Positions 9,508 to 18,566 of a DNA stretch of 64,000 bases are shown here, piece after piece. This DNA comes from Heyndrickxia sporothermodurans (GTDB taxonomy: Bacteria; Bacillota; Bacilli; Bacillales; Bacillaceae_C): positions 124,001 through 188,000 of the forward strand of contig BORH01000001.1 of NCBI GenBank assembly GCA_018333075.1. The letters run 5' to 3'. The notes under the pieces are model-generated. The model saw only the letters and a list, made by a program, of their open reading frames with translations, did not search any database and was not told where the DNA came from. Every line of letters begins with the position of its first letter. Position 1 is the first letter of the stretch. Position numbers and translations under genes: made by a program.

Positions 9508-9764
9508 GTCAAAAACCTCCTTACATATAGTTGACTCACCATTTAAGTTAAACTAGATCATTTCAAATTCATATGAACATATATATTAACTACATAATAA
9601 CAATCTTTTTAAAGAATTAATATGGTTAAGCATTACACAATAATGCTAAATTTAGAAAGCGCTACCAAATTTTCACTATATATAAATGAAATTAAGTTCT
9701 AATTTATATGACATTATTTAAATATAAACGTATTCAATTATTATTAATTAAACAATGTTTATTA
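9508..9764 (-). other. AT-rich spacer between sdaAB and sdaAA
   Basis: This 257-base gap holds no open frame that looks coding. It is very AT-rich with many TATAAA/TATATA-like runs. The one notable element is a cre-like sequence at 9654-9667. Confidence 0.5.
9654..9667 (+). promoter_or_regulatory. Candidate CcpA (cre) site
   Basis: AGAAAGCGCTACCA resembles the catabolite-responsive element TGWAANCGNTNWCA with mismatches at positions 1 and 12; the central AANCGNT core is intact. A catabolic enzyme that feeds serine into pyruvate is a plausible CcpA target. Weak evidence from one imperfect match. Confidence 0.35.
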
Positions 9765-10427
9765 TTAATCTACCACTCTTGCAACCTGAGTAATATTTGG
9801 TAACTTTTGAATTTCATCAAGAATATGCTCTTCAATATTGTGATCAACTTCAATAACCATTAATGCCATCTGACCGGCTTCTTTACGGGAAACTTCCATA
9901 TGTCCAATATTAATTTCATGTTTTGATAAAACATTAGAAACAGCAGCAATTGCACCAAAGCGGTCATTATGAACAACAAGTATAGCCGGATGATGACCCG
10001 TTAATCTTAATTGAAATCCATTTAATTCGGTTATTTCAATTTTTCCACCACCGATAGAAATTCCAACAAGTTCCATTTCCCCATTTTCATCGCCAATTAA
10101 AATTTTCGCGGTATTCGGATGATCGGGAATGGCTGTTTCCGCAAAAAATTCTATATCCATCCCTTGCTCCTTCGCAAGACTAATCGAATGAATAATTCGC
10201 TCATCAAAAGTGTCAAAATCTAATAAGCCTCCAACAATAGCAACATCTGTTCCGTGACCTTTATACGTTTCCGCAAAAGAACCATAAAAGAAGATTTTTG
10301 CCCATTTCGGTTTTCTACCATAAAGGGTACGAGCAACTCTTCCTATTCTTGCGGCACCTGCCGTATGGGAACTAGAAGGCCCTATCATCACTGGACCAAT
10401 AATATCAAATACACTTTTATATTTCAT
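9765..10427 (-). CDS. sdaAB: L-serine dehydratase, beta subunit
   Basis: This is the partner of SdaAA in iron-sulphur serine deaminase. The 220 residues start MKYKSVFDIIGPVMIGPSSSHTAGAARIG, the SDH_beta signature, and end in an ACT domain (about 148-220, with NIGHMEVSRKEAGQMALMVIEVD) that in this family senses serine. The frame is open to a TTG at 10445, but that lies in the GAGGGGAG ribosome site; ATG 10427 sits eight bases after it and matches the family. It follows fakA after a terminator and precedes sdaAA. Confidence 0.95.
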   Translation of the reverse strand: MKYKSVFDIIGPVMIGPSSSHTAGAARIGRVARTLYGRKPKWAKIFFYGSFAETYKGHGTDVAIVGGLLDFDTFDERIIHSISLAKEQGMDIEFFAETAIPDHPNTAKILIGDENGEMELVGISIGGGKIEITELNGFQLRLTGHHPAILVVHNDRFGAIAAVSNVLSKHEINIGHMEVSRKEAGQMALMVIEVDHNIEEHILDEIQKLPNITQVARVVD

Positions 10428-10469
10428 TAAGGTCACTCCCCTCAAGTTTATATATTTATTATATGTTTT

Positions 10470-10512
10470 GATAAATAAAAAGGAAATAGAAGGGTAAACC
10501 CTTCTATTTATT
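10470..10512 (-). terminator. Terminator after fakA
   Basis: On the minus strand an 11-bp stem (AAATAGAAGGG pairing with CCCTTCTATTT) is followed by CCTTTTTATTT. It lies between fakA and sdaAB and should separate the two units. Confidence 0.85.
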
Positions 10513-10555
10513 ATATATTCAAATGGATAAAGCGTAAATTTTTTTTTATAATTGA

Positions 10556-12232
10556 TTATTCTATTGAAAATATAAATGAATATAATGGTTGTTTCCCATT
10601 ATGAACTTCAAGTTCAAGATCCTCATAATTTTCATTGATATATGCAATTACTTCTTCCATTTGTTCAGAAGATACCGAATCCCCGTAAATAACAGTAATA
10701 ATTTCATCATCTTCTTCTAACATTTTCTCAAGGAGAGATGTTGCAGATGTCACTAAATTTTTATTCGTTTCAACAATTTTTCCGTCGGCAATTCCCATAT
10801 AATCATCTTTCTCAATGGATATTCCATCAATCGATGTATCACGAACTGCATAGGTAACTTGTCCAGTCTTGACATGTTGTATAGCTTCAACCATTAAATT
10901 TTTGTTTTCATCTAAAGATAATGATGGATTGAATGCCAATAATGCGGATATCCCTTGTGGAACTGTTTTTGTCGGAACAACAATAATTTCTTGTTCAGCG
11001 ACCTGCGCAGCCTGTTCAGCAGCCATAATGATATTTTTATTATTAGGCAGGATCATAATTTTCTTTGCATTTACTTCCTTTATTGCCTTTAAAATATCCT
11101 CGGTGCTTGGGTTCATTGTTTGCCCACCCTCAATAATCTCATTAGCACCAATACTTTTAAAGAGGCTAGCAATTCCTTCTCCCATTGAAACGGCGATAAT
11201 ACCATACTCTCTCTCTTCTTGGGGTTTTTGATCTGTACTTAATGTATTATGCATTTCATCTATAATTGTACTATGCTGCTCTCTCATATTTTCTATTTTC
11301 ATGTTAATTAAACTACCGTAGCGTTGTCCATATGATAGAACCTCACCAGGCTGTTCTGAATGCACATGAACTTTAACAATTTCGTCATCAGATATAACTA
11401 ATAATGAATCTCCATACTTGCTTAGATCATTTCTAAATTCTTCTTCAGAAAACGGGTTATTTCTTAGCTTATTTCGATCTAGCTTGACCATAAATTCTGT
11501 ACAGTAACCAAATTGAATATCTTCGGTGTTCATAAAGCTTTGAACACTTTTATGATGCTCTGCATTTACCATTTCGTTCATCGATAATGAATGATTTGTA
11601 GTATTTGGCAATACTTCACCCTTTAATTCAGCTAAGAAACCTTCATAAACAAAAACTAGTCCTTGACCACCGCTATCTACTACACCTACTTCCTTCAATA
11701 CTGGTAATAATTCAGGTGTCCGATTCAATGAATGCTTCGCTTCTTTAACAACCTCTTCCATTAATTTAACAAGGTCATTCTCAGTTTTTGCCACTTCCAC
11801 ACCTTTTTTTGCAGCATCTTTAGCAACGGTTAAAATAGTACCTTCAACAGGCTTCATTACCGCCTTATAAGCCGATTCGACACCAGCTTCAAGTGCCAAA
11901 GCAAATTCGAGACTTGATATCATTTTTTTATTTTCAATCGCTTTGCCAAGTCCTCTAAATAATTGAGAAAGGATAACACCAGAATTCCCTCTTGCGCCCA
12001 TAAGTAACCCTTTTGAAAGCGCAGAAGCCACCTTCCCAATATGATCTTGAACATTTTTTTTAACTTCTTTAGCTCCTGATGTCATTGATAGGTTCATATT
12101 TGTTCCAGTATCACCATCAGGTACGGGAAAAACATTTAATGCATCGACGATGTTAGCATTATTAGCTAAATGGTTAGCTCCCATAATCACCATTTCTGCA
12201 AATCGTTTTCCATCCAAAGATGTAATTGCCAC
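10556..12232 (-). CDS. fakA: Fatty acid kinase subunit FakA (YloV)
   Basis: FakA phosphorylates FakB-bound exogenous fatty acids to acyl-phosphate for lipid synthesis. The 558 residues hold an N-terminal DhaL-like ATP-binding domain (about 1-200) with NVFPVPDGDTGTNM, where the Asp residues bind magnesium, and the ARGNSGVILSQ motif. A middle domain and a C-terminal DegV/DhaK-like domain (about 340-558) follow. It lies directly behind yloU (17 bases), the conserved yloU-yloV pair. Its acyl-phosphate product is also the product of PlsX, encoded 5 kb further along, so this window holds both routes to that intermediate. Older annotation calls it a DAK2 protein. Confidence 0.93.
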   Translation of the reverse strand: MAITSLDGKRFAEMVIMGANHLANNANIVDALNVFPVPDGDTGTNMNLSMTSGAKEVKKNVQDHIGKVASALSKGLLMGARGNSGVILSQLFRGLGKAIENKKMISSLEFALALEAGVESAYKAVMKPVEGTILTVAKDAAKKGVEVAKTENDLVKLMEEVVKEAKHSLNRTPELLPVLKEVGVVDSGGQGLVFVYEGFLAELKGEVLPNTTNHSLSMNEMVNAEHHKSVQSFMNTEDIQFGYCTEFMVKLDRNKLRNNPFSEEEFRNDLSKYGDSLLVISDDEIVKVHVHSEQPGEVLSYGQRYGSLINMKIENMREQHSTIIDEMHNTLSTDQKPQEEREYGIIAVSMGEGIASLFKSIGANEIIEGGQTMNPSTEDILKAIKEVNAKKIMILPNNKNIIMAAEQAAQVAEQEIIVVPTKTVPQGISALLAFNPSLSLDENKNLMVEAIQHVKTGQVTYAVRDTSIDGISIEKDDYMGIADGKIVETNKNLVTSATSLLEKMLEEDDEIITVIYGDSVSSEQMEEVIAYINENYEDLELEVHNGKQPLYSFIFSIE

Positions 12233-12249
12233 GAATCATTTCCTCCTTA

Positions 12250-12612
12250 TTACGGGTTTGTCACCCTGACCCCTTGTACATAGATATTAATAGAGTCTGT
12301 CATTAAACCAATTGTCTTGTCCAATGTGTATTTTACTTTTGATTGTACATTATGGGCAATTTCCGAAATTTTTGTTCCATAACTAACAATAATATACATA
12401 TCAATATGTATTTCGTCTTTTTCTTGACGGACTATAACACCGCGAGAGAAGTTTTCTTTACGCAATATGTCAGTGATTCCATCTCTTATCTGATTTTTCG
12501 ATGCCATACCTACTATACCATAGCAATCAATAGCAGCGCCTCCTGCAATCGTTGCAACCACATCATTTGAAATATCTATTTGACCGAAATTCGTTCTCAT
12601 TTCAATGGACAT
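12250..12612 (-). CDS. yloU: Asp23/Gls24 family protein YloU
   Basis: This is a 120-residue member of the Asp23/Gls24 envelope-stress family. The region SIEMRTNFGQIDISNDVVATIAGGAAIDCYGIVGM is the family hallmark, in part. In staphylococci Asp23 is anchored at the membrane through partner proteins; the exact role of YloU is unknown. The ATG has a GGGGAAAGG site. Its conserved place upstream of fakA suggests a link to membrane lipid state, but that is inference from gene order. Confidence 0.9.
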   Translation of the reverse strand: MSIEMRTNFGQIDISNDVVATIAGGAAIDCYGIVGMASKNQIRDGITDILRKENFSRGVIVRQEKDEIHIDMYIIVSYGTKISEIAHNVQSKVKYTLDKTIGLMTDSINIYVQGVRVTNP

Positions 12613-12844
12613 TTGCCTTTCCCCCTAACCGGATTCTTAATTATACTTATAGCTATAGTCATTTTACTATAATATACATTCCATTAAAAGTCGAATAAAA
12701 AAGGAAAGATAACCCCGTATTACTTTTTTGGATCAGGGCTGTTCCTTGAAACTTTTGGTCCTAATGTAAATTTTATTGTTAAAATGCTACTAAAAGAATA
12801 TCTATGTTCTTGTCTCCCTTTACATTTTCCTTTACATATATTTT

Positions 12845-12874
12845 TTGTCAAGTGTTTTTTCTTGAAAGTATATG
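12845..12874 (+). promoter_or_regulatory. Candidate rpmB promoter, upstream
   Basis: TTGTCA (12845-12850) and TATATG (12869-12874) are 18 bases apart. This would give a leader of about 110 bases before rpmB. Confidence 0.35.
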
Positions 12875-12883
12875 ATTGAAGTA

Positions 12884-12912
12884 TTGCATTATTGGGGGTT
12901 GTATGATAAATT
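12884..12912 (+). promoter_or_regulatory. Candidate rpmB promoter, downstream
   Basis: TTGCAT (12884-12889) and TAAATT (12907-12912) are 17 bases apart, each matching four of six consensus bases. Start expected near 12919. Confidence 0.35.
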
Positions 12913-12991
12913 ATTAAAGTATCTTTTTATGATGAATATTGAAGTGATGAAACATATGATATTTCTACTTCAGAGTAAGGAGGGAATTAAT

Positions 12992-13180
12992 ATGCCAAAA
13001 AAATGTGTCGTTACTGGACGTAAAACTCGTTCCGGCAATTCTCGTTCCCACGCAATGAACGCTAATAAGCGTACATGGGGCGCAAATCTTCAAAAAGTTC
13101 GTATTCTTGTAGATGGTAAACCTAAACGTGTTTGGGTTTCTGCAAGAGCATTAAAATCAGGAAAAGTTGAACGCGTTTAA
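12992..13180 (+). CDS. rpmB: 50S ribosomal protein L28
   Basis: This large-subunit ribosomal protein has 62 residues: it begins [20 protein letters not shown] and ends KSGKVERV. The frame is open 120 bases further upstream, but a strong AGGAGGG site lies just before ATG 12992 and the product then has the normal L28 length. It is one of two plus-strand genes in the window and stands opposite to spoVM and yloU as in B. subtilis. Only one zinc-type cysteine (Cys5) remains, so it is the zinc-independent form. Confidence 0.97.
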   Translation: MPKKCVVTGRKTRSGNSRSHAMNANKRTWGANLQKVRILVDGKPKRVWVSARALKSGKVERV

Positions 13181-13204
13181 TTGCGTAACCTGAAAATATG
13201 CATA

Positions 13205-13238
13205 CAAAAAAATGCCGTTTATCGGCATTTTTTTGTCC
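13205..13238. terminator. Bidirectional terminator between rpmB and spoVM
   Basis: The stem AATGCCG / CGGCATT with loop TTTAT is flanked by A7 on the left and T7 on the right, so it can end both rpmB (plus) and spoVM (minus). Confidence 0.9.
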
Positions 13239-13265
13239 TTTTTTGCATTTTTCCAATTACTCTTC

Positions 13266-13346
13266 TTAACCCTTTTTAAAAGTTCCTAGCATTGCACGAA
13301 CAATCCCACCTAAAAATCTAGGCAATTTAATTGTATAAAATTTCAT
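13266..13346 (-). CDS. spoVM: Stage V sporulation peptide SpoVM
   Basis: This 26-residue amphipathic peptide recognises the convex forespore membrane and anchors SpoIVA, so that the spore coat and cortex form. The translation begins MKFYTIKLPRFLGGIVRAML and ends GTFKKG, nearly identical to the B. subtilis peptide (MKFYTIKLPKFLGG...). The key Pro9 is present. The start ATG 13346 has a strong GAGGAGGGA site seven bases upstream. It lies between rpmB and thiN, the conserved place. Sigma-E control is established in B. subtilis; I could not pick a clear sigma-E promoter in the 171 bases upstream. Confidence 0.96.
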   Translation of the reverse strand: MKFYTIKLPRFLGGIVRAMLGTFKKG

Positions 13347-13517
13347 AATTGTCCCTCCTCATCCATCTAAACAAGCACACTAGATCCCTAATATTATCCA
13401 TTATTTTTCACACTTTTAAGAATAATATTTATTTCATGGATAAAATAGTATATTCATTACAAATACAAATGAGTACGCGCCGTGATAAAAACGGGCTAAA
13501 TGTTTATATAATACGCT

Positions 13518-14165
13518 TTAATCCTGACTTCTTATCATCATTAATATGCCTGTAGTAAAGGAAAAAGTACCGGTTTCTTCAATTAATTCATTACTAATAC
13601 ATAGTGATGAACCCATTAAAATATGCTTATTATGGAGAGGATACTTAAATCCTTCTAAAGTAATTCCACTTACTTCACTACTTAAAGGAATAAATGATAT
13701 GTATTTTTTACATGTTATTTTTTCGATTGAATATTTCCCTGGTGGATGGACTGATATGACATTTTGATCATCAATTATTTCAATTTTATGATTTAAAGAC
13801 TCTCTTCGAGCTAACATCATCGCATTTGCAAAATAATGGTCCGCCCTCCCCCCTGTTGCACCAAAAATCCTAATAGCTGATGGATTCTGCTTAATTGCCC
13901 ACAGCAAAGCAAGCTCCATATCTGTTTCATCTTTTTCTGGTATAAATTTTTTTATTTTATCTGTTTCTTTAATTATGTGCATCCATTGCTGTTCTGTAAC
14001 GGAATCAAAGTCCCCAAAGGCAATGGATGGAATTAGCTTACTATTCAAAAGAGAGATTACACCATAATCTACTCCAACCCATTCAATTTCAGGAGAATGA
14101 AATGTTTGTAAATTTGGAAGATACTTCTTTGGACCCCCAGCAACAATATGAATTATTTTTTTCAA
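13518..14165 (-). CDS. thiN: Thiamine pyrophosphokinase
   Basis: It makes thiamine pyrophosphate from thiamine and ATP. The 215 residues carry the family motifs GDFDSVT, EKDETDMELAL and GATGGRADHYFAN, with a C-terminal beta-sandwich domain that closes over thiamine. The start is TTG at 14165 (KKIIHIVAGGPKK follows), nine bases after GGGGG; no nearby ATG fits. A terminator lies between rpe and thiN, so thiN is either read through or has a weak promoter of its own. The 171-base gap to spoVM shows no other gene. Confidence 0.94.
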   Translation of the reverse strand: MKKIIHIVAGGPKKYLPNLQTFHSPEIEWVGVDYGVISLLNSKLIPSIAFGDFDSVTEQQWMHIIKETDKIKKFIPEKDETDMELALLWAIKQNPSAIRIFGATGGRADHYFANAMMLARRESLNHKIEIIDDQNVISVHPPGKYSIEKITCKKYISFIPLSSEVSGITLEGFKYPLHNKHILMGSSLCISNELIEETGTFSFTTGILMMIRSQD

Positions 14166-14203
14166 TTTACGATACCCCCTTTTTTCTGCTCTGTAATGAC
14201 AGA

Positions 14204-14236
14204 TATAAAAAGTCAGCTAGAAATAGCTGACTTTTT
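14204..14236 (-). terminator. Terminator after rpe
   Basis: A 9-bp stem AGTCAGCTA / TAGCTGACT with a 4-base loop is followed on the minus strand by TTTTTATA, and on the plus strand by TTTTTT. It starts three bases after the rpe stop codon. Confidence 0.85.
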
Positions 14237-14890
14237 TCAAACTAGCTGATTTTTAAGCGCTTGTATTGCAGCACTTCGATCTTTTTGCTGATATATAGCC
14301 GATCCTGCCACTAATACAGTTGCACCAGCTTCATAACAAAACGAAGCTGTTTCAGGATTTATTCCACCATCCACTTCAACTTCTACATTTAATCCTTTAC
14401 TTTCAATTAGATTCTTTACTTGCCGTATTTTCGGAATCACCGTATGAATAAAGCTTTGACCCCCAAATCCCGGATTTACCGTCATTAACAGCACCATGTC
14501 AATATTTTCTACAATATGTTGAATCGATTCTACAGGAGTCGCTGGATTCAAAACTACACCTGCTTTTACTCCAAAAGATCGAATTAATTGAATTGTACGA
14601 TGTAAATGCGGGCATGCCTCAACATGCACTGTTATATAATCAGCACCTGCTTTGGCAAAGGCTTCAATATAATCATCTGGATTTTGAATCATTAAGTGTA
14701 CATCTAATGGAAGCTTAGTAACTGGTCGTATCGCTTCAACCACTAGTGGACCCATCGTTATATTAGGAACAAAATGACCATCCATCACATCAATGTGAAT
14801 GTAGTCTGCTCCTCCATTTTCAACATCACGTATTTCATCAGCTAATATAGAAAAATTAGCTGCAAGAATAGAAGGTGCGATTTTAACCAT
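14237..14890 (-). CDS. rpe: Ribulose-phosphate 3-epimerase
   Basis: It interconverts ribulose 5-phosphate and xylulose 5-phosphate in the pentose phosphate pathway. This 217-residue TIM barrel has HIDVMDGHFVPN (metal His and Asp), HLMI, VNPGFGGQ and VDGGIN with phosphate-binding loops. It lies three bases after rsgA, forming a prpC-prkC-rsgA-rpe transcript. Confidence 0.97.
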   Translation of the reverse strand: MVKIAPSILAANFSILADEIRDVENGGADYIHIDVMDGHFVPNITMGPLVVEAIRPVTKLPLDVHLMIQNPDDYIEAFAKAGADYITVHVEACPHLHRTIQLIRSFGVKAGVVLNPATPVESIQHIVENIDMVLLMTVNPGFGGQSFIHTVIPKIRQVKNLIESKGLNVEVEVDGGINPETASFCYEAGATVLVAGSAIYQQKDRSAAIQALKNQLV

Positions 14891-14893
14891 GAT

Positions 14894-15775
14894 TTAGTAC
14901 CTCGGCTTTCTATCTTTTATTTCTTGTAAAAACTGTAAATAGTGTTCATAACGGTACTGTGGTATTACCAAGTCCTCTACAGCTTTTTTTATAGCACATT
15001 TAGGTTCATTTAAATGTATACATCCTCGAAATTTACATTCATGGCTTCTTTGTGACATCTCTGGGAAACAACTCGAAAGATCTTCTACCTCTAAATCATC
15101 AAATTCTAGTGCACTAAAACCAGGTGTATCCGCAACAAGGCCATGCTCAATATCGATTAACTCAACATGCCTCGTCGTATGCTTTCCACGCCCTAAATGT
15201 GTTGAAATATGACTTGTTTTCAATGATAGATCTGGATTTATCGCATTAAGCAATGAAGATTTTCCCACACCAGATTGTCCGGCAAGTACACTTATTTTCC
15301 CTTTTAAAAAGGGAAGGAGCTCTTGAATTCCTACTTGTGTTTTAGAGGAAGAGAGAATGATATCATAGCCCATTTGTTCATAATCTCTTACATAGCCCAA
15401 CAAATCATTCTTTTCATCATTAGACAATAGATCCATTTTTGTTAAACAAATAATTGGGTTAATATCATTTGCTTCAATGATGACTAAGAAGCGATCTAAT
15501 AAAATGGAACTAAAATCTGGTTCCTTTACAGAAAAAATTAAAATGGCTTGATCCACATTTGCTATTGGTGGACGTATTAGTTCATTCTTTCGTTGATGTA
15601 TCTCCATAATATAGCCTTCTCGATCATTTTCTGCCTGATATACAACGGTATCCCCAACTAGAGGGGTTATTTTATTTTTTCTAAAAACCCCTCTGCCTCT
15701 GCATTGAATCACACGTTCATCATCTAATACATAATAAAATCCACTTAATGCCTTTATTATTTTTCCTTCAGGCAT
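14894..15775 (-). CDS. rsgA: Ribosome small-subunit-dependent GTPase RsgA (CpgA)
   Basis: RsgA is a circularly permuted GTPase that checks late 30S maturation; in B. subtilis CpgA also removes toxic 4-phosphoerythronate. The order of motifs confirms permutation: G4 LTKMDL, then G1 GQSGVGKSSLLN, then G3 DTPGF. An N-terminal OB fold covers about 1-65, and a C-terminal zinc site uses Cys residues in CFPEMSQRSHECKFRGC plus His and Cys. In B. subtilis PrkC phosphorylates CpgA; here it directly follows prkC, consistent with that link. Confidence 0.96.
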   Translation of the reverse strand: MPEGKIIKALSGFYYVLDDERVIQCRGRGVFRKNKITPLVGDTVVYQAENDREGYIMEIHQRKNELIRPPIANVDQAILIFSVKEPDFSSILLDRFLVIIEANDINPIICLTKMDLLSNDEKNDLLGYVRDYEQMGYDIILSSSKTQVGIQELLPFLKGKISVLAGQSGVGKSSLLNAINPDLSLKTSHISTHLGRGKHTTRHVELIDIEHGLVADTPGFSALEFDDLEVEDLSSCFPEMSQRSHECKFRGCIHLNEPKCAIKKAVEDLVIPQYRYEHYLQFLQEIKDRKPRY

Positions 15776-15798
15776 AGCATCGACTCCTTCATTATTTT

Positions 15799-17811
15799 TT
15801 ACTTATAAGGGACTTCATCTTCTAGAATAACCGTATTATCCCTCATCACTTTGTATCCTGCTTTCCCGCCTTCTTGAATCCGAAATTCAAGTCGTCTTTT
15901 TGTCGTTTTAGTAATCATAAATGTATCATATGGTACGGTCATACTGTGGTCCATATCTTCAATATAAATTTTGATTTCCTGTGGTTTTTTGTCTTCCTCT
16001 CCAGCTTCCTCATCATCAGTTTCTGGTTGTTCGTAAGGGATGGTAATTTCTCTTTCAACCGTTTTTGGAGGTTTTTCCTCAGGCCCTTTGGAAATCACTA
16101 CTTTAACTGTAGAACCTTTCACAAGTTCAGTACCAGGACTAGGAGATTGTGAGATAACGAGTCCTTCCTTAACAGTACCAGAATACTCTTCTTTAGACAT
16201 ATCGATATTCAATCCTGTAGACTCCTCATAATCTCTTAGTCCCTTTTCATTGTACCCTGTCAAATCCTTTACTGGAATTTTTTCTTGCCCCATACTCACT
16301 TCGAACGTTAACACTGTTTCACTTGGAATAACTTCCTTATTTGCCCCTGGGTCTTGACTGATTATTTGTCCTGCTGGACTATCACTATAAACATCATTTC
16401 TAACAATATTTTTAAAATCTTTTTCTAATAACTTAACAATATCATCATATTGCCGACCTGTGTAATCAGAAAGGGTAAATTTTTCTTTCCCTTTACTTAC
16501 GTATATATCAATAACGGACCCTTCTTTTACAGTTTTCCCTACTTCAGGATTCGTCTTTATTACATTACCTTCCTTAATATCTTCACTCGGTGTTTCAAAT
16601 TTTTGGCCAATTTTTAAATTTGCATCTGTAATCATCATCATTGCATCACTTAAGCTTTGATCAGATACATCTGGAACAGTAACTTCTTTTGGTCCTAAAA
16701 TACTTGGCAAAAATACAAAAGTAAATACCGTCAATAAAATCAAAAAGAAAAGAATGGATCCTACAACCCAAGGCCATTTTTTTCGCTTCTTTTTTAGGTT
16801 ATTTTTCTTATTTTTGCCTTGATCAACCTGATTATCATCTTCCTTATCATTTAATAACTCATTTTTTATATGAACCTTCGTTTGATCCGAATGTTCTTGA
16901 TAATCGATAGAATGTAAATTCGTAATAATAGGAATAGCCTTTGTTGCCTCATCATCTTCAGGAACGATGAACTTAGCTTCATTCGCTCGTTCCGGACTTA
17001 ATGCTGTTCGAATATCCTCTCCCATTTCATCTACATTTTCATATCGTTGAAAAGGATCCTTTGATGTAGCTTTTAAAACGATATTTTCTACACTTTGAGG
17101 AATTGTCGGATTCCACCTTTTTAAAGAAGGGGTTTCTGTTTGCAAATGCTTTAGAGCTATTGAAACAGCCGATTCTCCAGAAAAGGGGAGTCTACCAGTT
17201 AACAATTCAAACATTACAATTCCAAGGGAATAGATATCAGATTTTCTTGTTGCCATTCCACCCCTTGCTTGCTCTGGTGATAAGTAGTGCACTGAACCTA
17301 ACACTGAATTTGTCTGTGTAATAGATGTTGCACTTAATGCCATCGCAATACCAAAATCTGTAATTTTCACAACACCATTATGATCAATTAATATATTTTG
17401 AGGTTTAATATCTCTGTGTATAATTTGGTGTTGATGGGCATGAGAAATAGCAGATACAAGCTGCTCCATAATATCTAATGTTTTTTCAACCGAAATTGGA
17501 TAGTATTGCTGTATGTATTGTTTAAGAGTCATTCCATCAACGTATTCCATTACGAGATAGTAAATATCTCCTTCTTCACCAACGTCGTAAATATTCACAA
17601 TATTAGAATGGTTTAAACTTGTTGCCGATTGTGCTTCACGTTGAAATCGATGAATAAATTCCTGTTCATTGGCAAAGTCTAATCTTAATATTTTTATCGC
17701 TACATCTCGATCTAGAATAATGTCTCTAGCTAAATAAACATTAGCCATACCGCCTCCGCCAATCATGCTGAGAATCTTATAGCGGTCACTTATTCTTTTT
17801 CCGATTAACAT
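15799..17811 (-). CDS. prkC: PASTA-domain Ser/Thr protein kinase PrkC
   Basis: This membrane kinase senses muropeptides and cell-wall state and controls germination and stationary-phase physiology. The 670 residues comprise an N-terminal Hanks kinase (about 10-270) with GGGGMANVYLA, catalytic Lys in DVAIKIL, HRDIKPQN and DFGIA; a basic juxtamembrane linker with a KKNNLKKKRKK stretch; one transmembrane helix at about 347-368; three PASTA repeats at about 375-580; and an extra C-terminal domain. The length is slightly above the 648 of B. subtilis. Its ATG lies inside the last codons of prpC, so phosphatase and kinase are translationally coupled. Confidence 0.97.
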   Translation of the reverse strand: MLIGKRISDRYKILSMIGGGGMANVYLARDIILDRDVAIKILRLDFANEQEFIHRFQREAQSATSLNHSNIVNIYDVGEEGDIYYLVMEYVDGMTLKQYIQQYYPISVEKTLDIMEQLVSAISHAHQHQIIHRDIKPQNILIDHNGVVKITDFGIAMALSATSITQTNSVLGSVHYLSPEQARGGMATRKSDIYSLGIVMFELLTGRLPFSGESAVSIALKHLQTETPSLKRWNPTIPQSVENIVLKATSKDPFQRYENVDEMGEDIRTALSPERANEAKFIVPEDDEATKAIPIITNLHSIDYQEHSDQTKVHIKNELLNDKEDDNQVDQGKNKKNNLKKKRKKWPWVVGSILFFLILLTVFTFVFLPSILGPKEVTVPDVSDQSLSDAMMMITDANLKIGQKFETPSEDIKEGNVIKTNPEVGKTVKEGSVIDIYVSKGKEKFTLSDYTGRQYDDIVKLLEKDFKNIVRNDVYSDSPAGQIISQDPGANKEVIPSETVLTFEVSMGQEKIPVKDLTGYNEKGLRDYEESTGLNIDMSKEEYSGTVKEGLVISQSPSPGTELVKGSTVKVVISKGPEEKPPKTVEREITIPYEQPETDDEEAGEEDKKPQEIKIYIEDMDHSMTVPYDTFMITKTTKRRLEFRIQEGGKAGYKVMRDNTVILEDEVPYK

Positions 17812-18566
17812 TCATTACACCTGCTTTCAACATCACTAGAAACTTCGATAATGATGAGTGTAATGTTATCTTCACCGCCATTTTGATTAGCCATTTCAAT
17901 CAATTTTTGTGCTTTCTCTTCAACAGCGTCTTCATCTTCGAGAATTTCCTTCATTTGTACTTCTGTTATTTTATCTGACAATCCATCTGAGCATAAGAGC
18001 AAATAATCTCCATCCTCAATCAAAATCGTTTTTATATCTGCCTCTATTTTTTCTTCAGTACCTAAAGCTTTCAAGACAACATTTTTTCTTGGATGATGTT
18101 CCGCATCTTCCTTTGAAATAATTCCTGTTTTAACTAATTCATTTACTAGTGAATGGTCTTCTGTTATTTGTTTAAAACCATTCTCGTTTAAAATATAACA
18201 ACGACTATCCCCAACATTTGCAACTGTTGCAAAATCATCAGTACAAATTGCTGCGACAAGTGTTGTTCCCATTCCCTCACATTCCTCATGGGTTCTAGAA
18301 TGCTTTAAAATGGCTTGATTTATTTCTGCTATTCTTTCATTAAACCATGTTTCAGCCTTTTCTGCAGTTGTTATATTTGTAAATTTAGACCATTCACTAT
18401 TTAAGAAATCCACAGTCATTTGACTAGCGACATCACCAGCATTATGACCTCCCATTCCATCTGCTACAATCGCCAATCGAACATTTTCTGAATTAGTAAA
18501 AATTCCTCCGTTATCTTCATTGCGTTGTCGAATTTTCCCCTTATCTGTTTGAAAAATAGCCCTCAT
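17805..18566 (-). CDS. prpC: PP2C-type protein phosphatase PrpC
   Basis: It dephosphorylates PrkC and its targets. The 253 residues carry the PPM metal motifs: RNEDN near the N-terminus, VADGMGGHNAGDVAS, GDSRCY, LLLCSDGLSD and GGEDNITL. The ATG follows GAGGTGA by seven bases. It overlaps prkC by seven bases. In B. subtilis rlmN lies immediately upstream; here the 235-base gap contains no gene. Confidence 0.97.
   Translation of the reverse strand: MRAIFQTDKGKIRQRNEDNGGIFTNSENVRLAIVADGMGGHNAGDVASQMTVDFLNSEWSKFTNITTAEKAETWFNERIAEINQAILKHSRTHEECEGMGTTLVAAICTDDFATVANVGDSRCYILNENGFKQITEDHSLVNELVKTGIISKEDAEHHPRKNVVLKALGTEEKIEADIKTILIEDGDYLLLCSDGLSDKITEVQMKEILEDEDAVEEKAQKLIEMANQNGGEDNITLIIIEVSSDVESRCNEC

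Larger units (their letters stand above)
12613..12991. other. Divergent spacer between yloU and rpmB
   Basis: This 379-base region must drive yloU-fakA leftward and rpmB rightward. The plus strand shows two candidate rpmB promoters (12845-12874 and 12884-12912). Toward yloU there is TATAAT-rich sequence around 12635-12680 but no good -35. I see no small gene and no known ribosomal-protein leader. Confidence 0.6.

Noticed and set aside
12720-12991. Ribosomal-protein autoregulatory leader for rpmB
   Set aside because: Only a short GAAGT/ACTTC stem is visible near the gene; I recognise no known leader motif.
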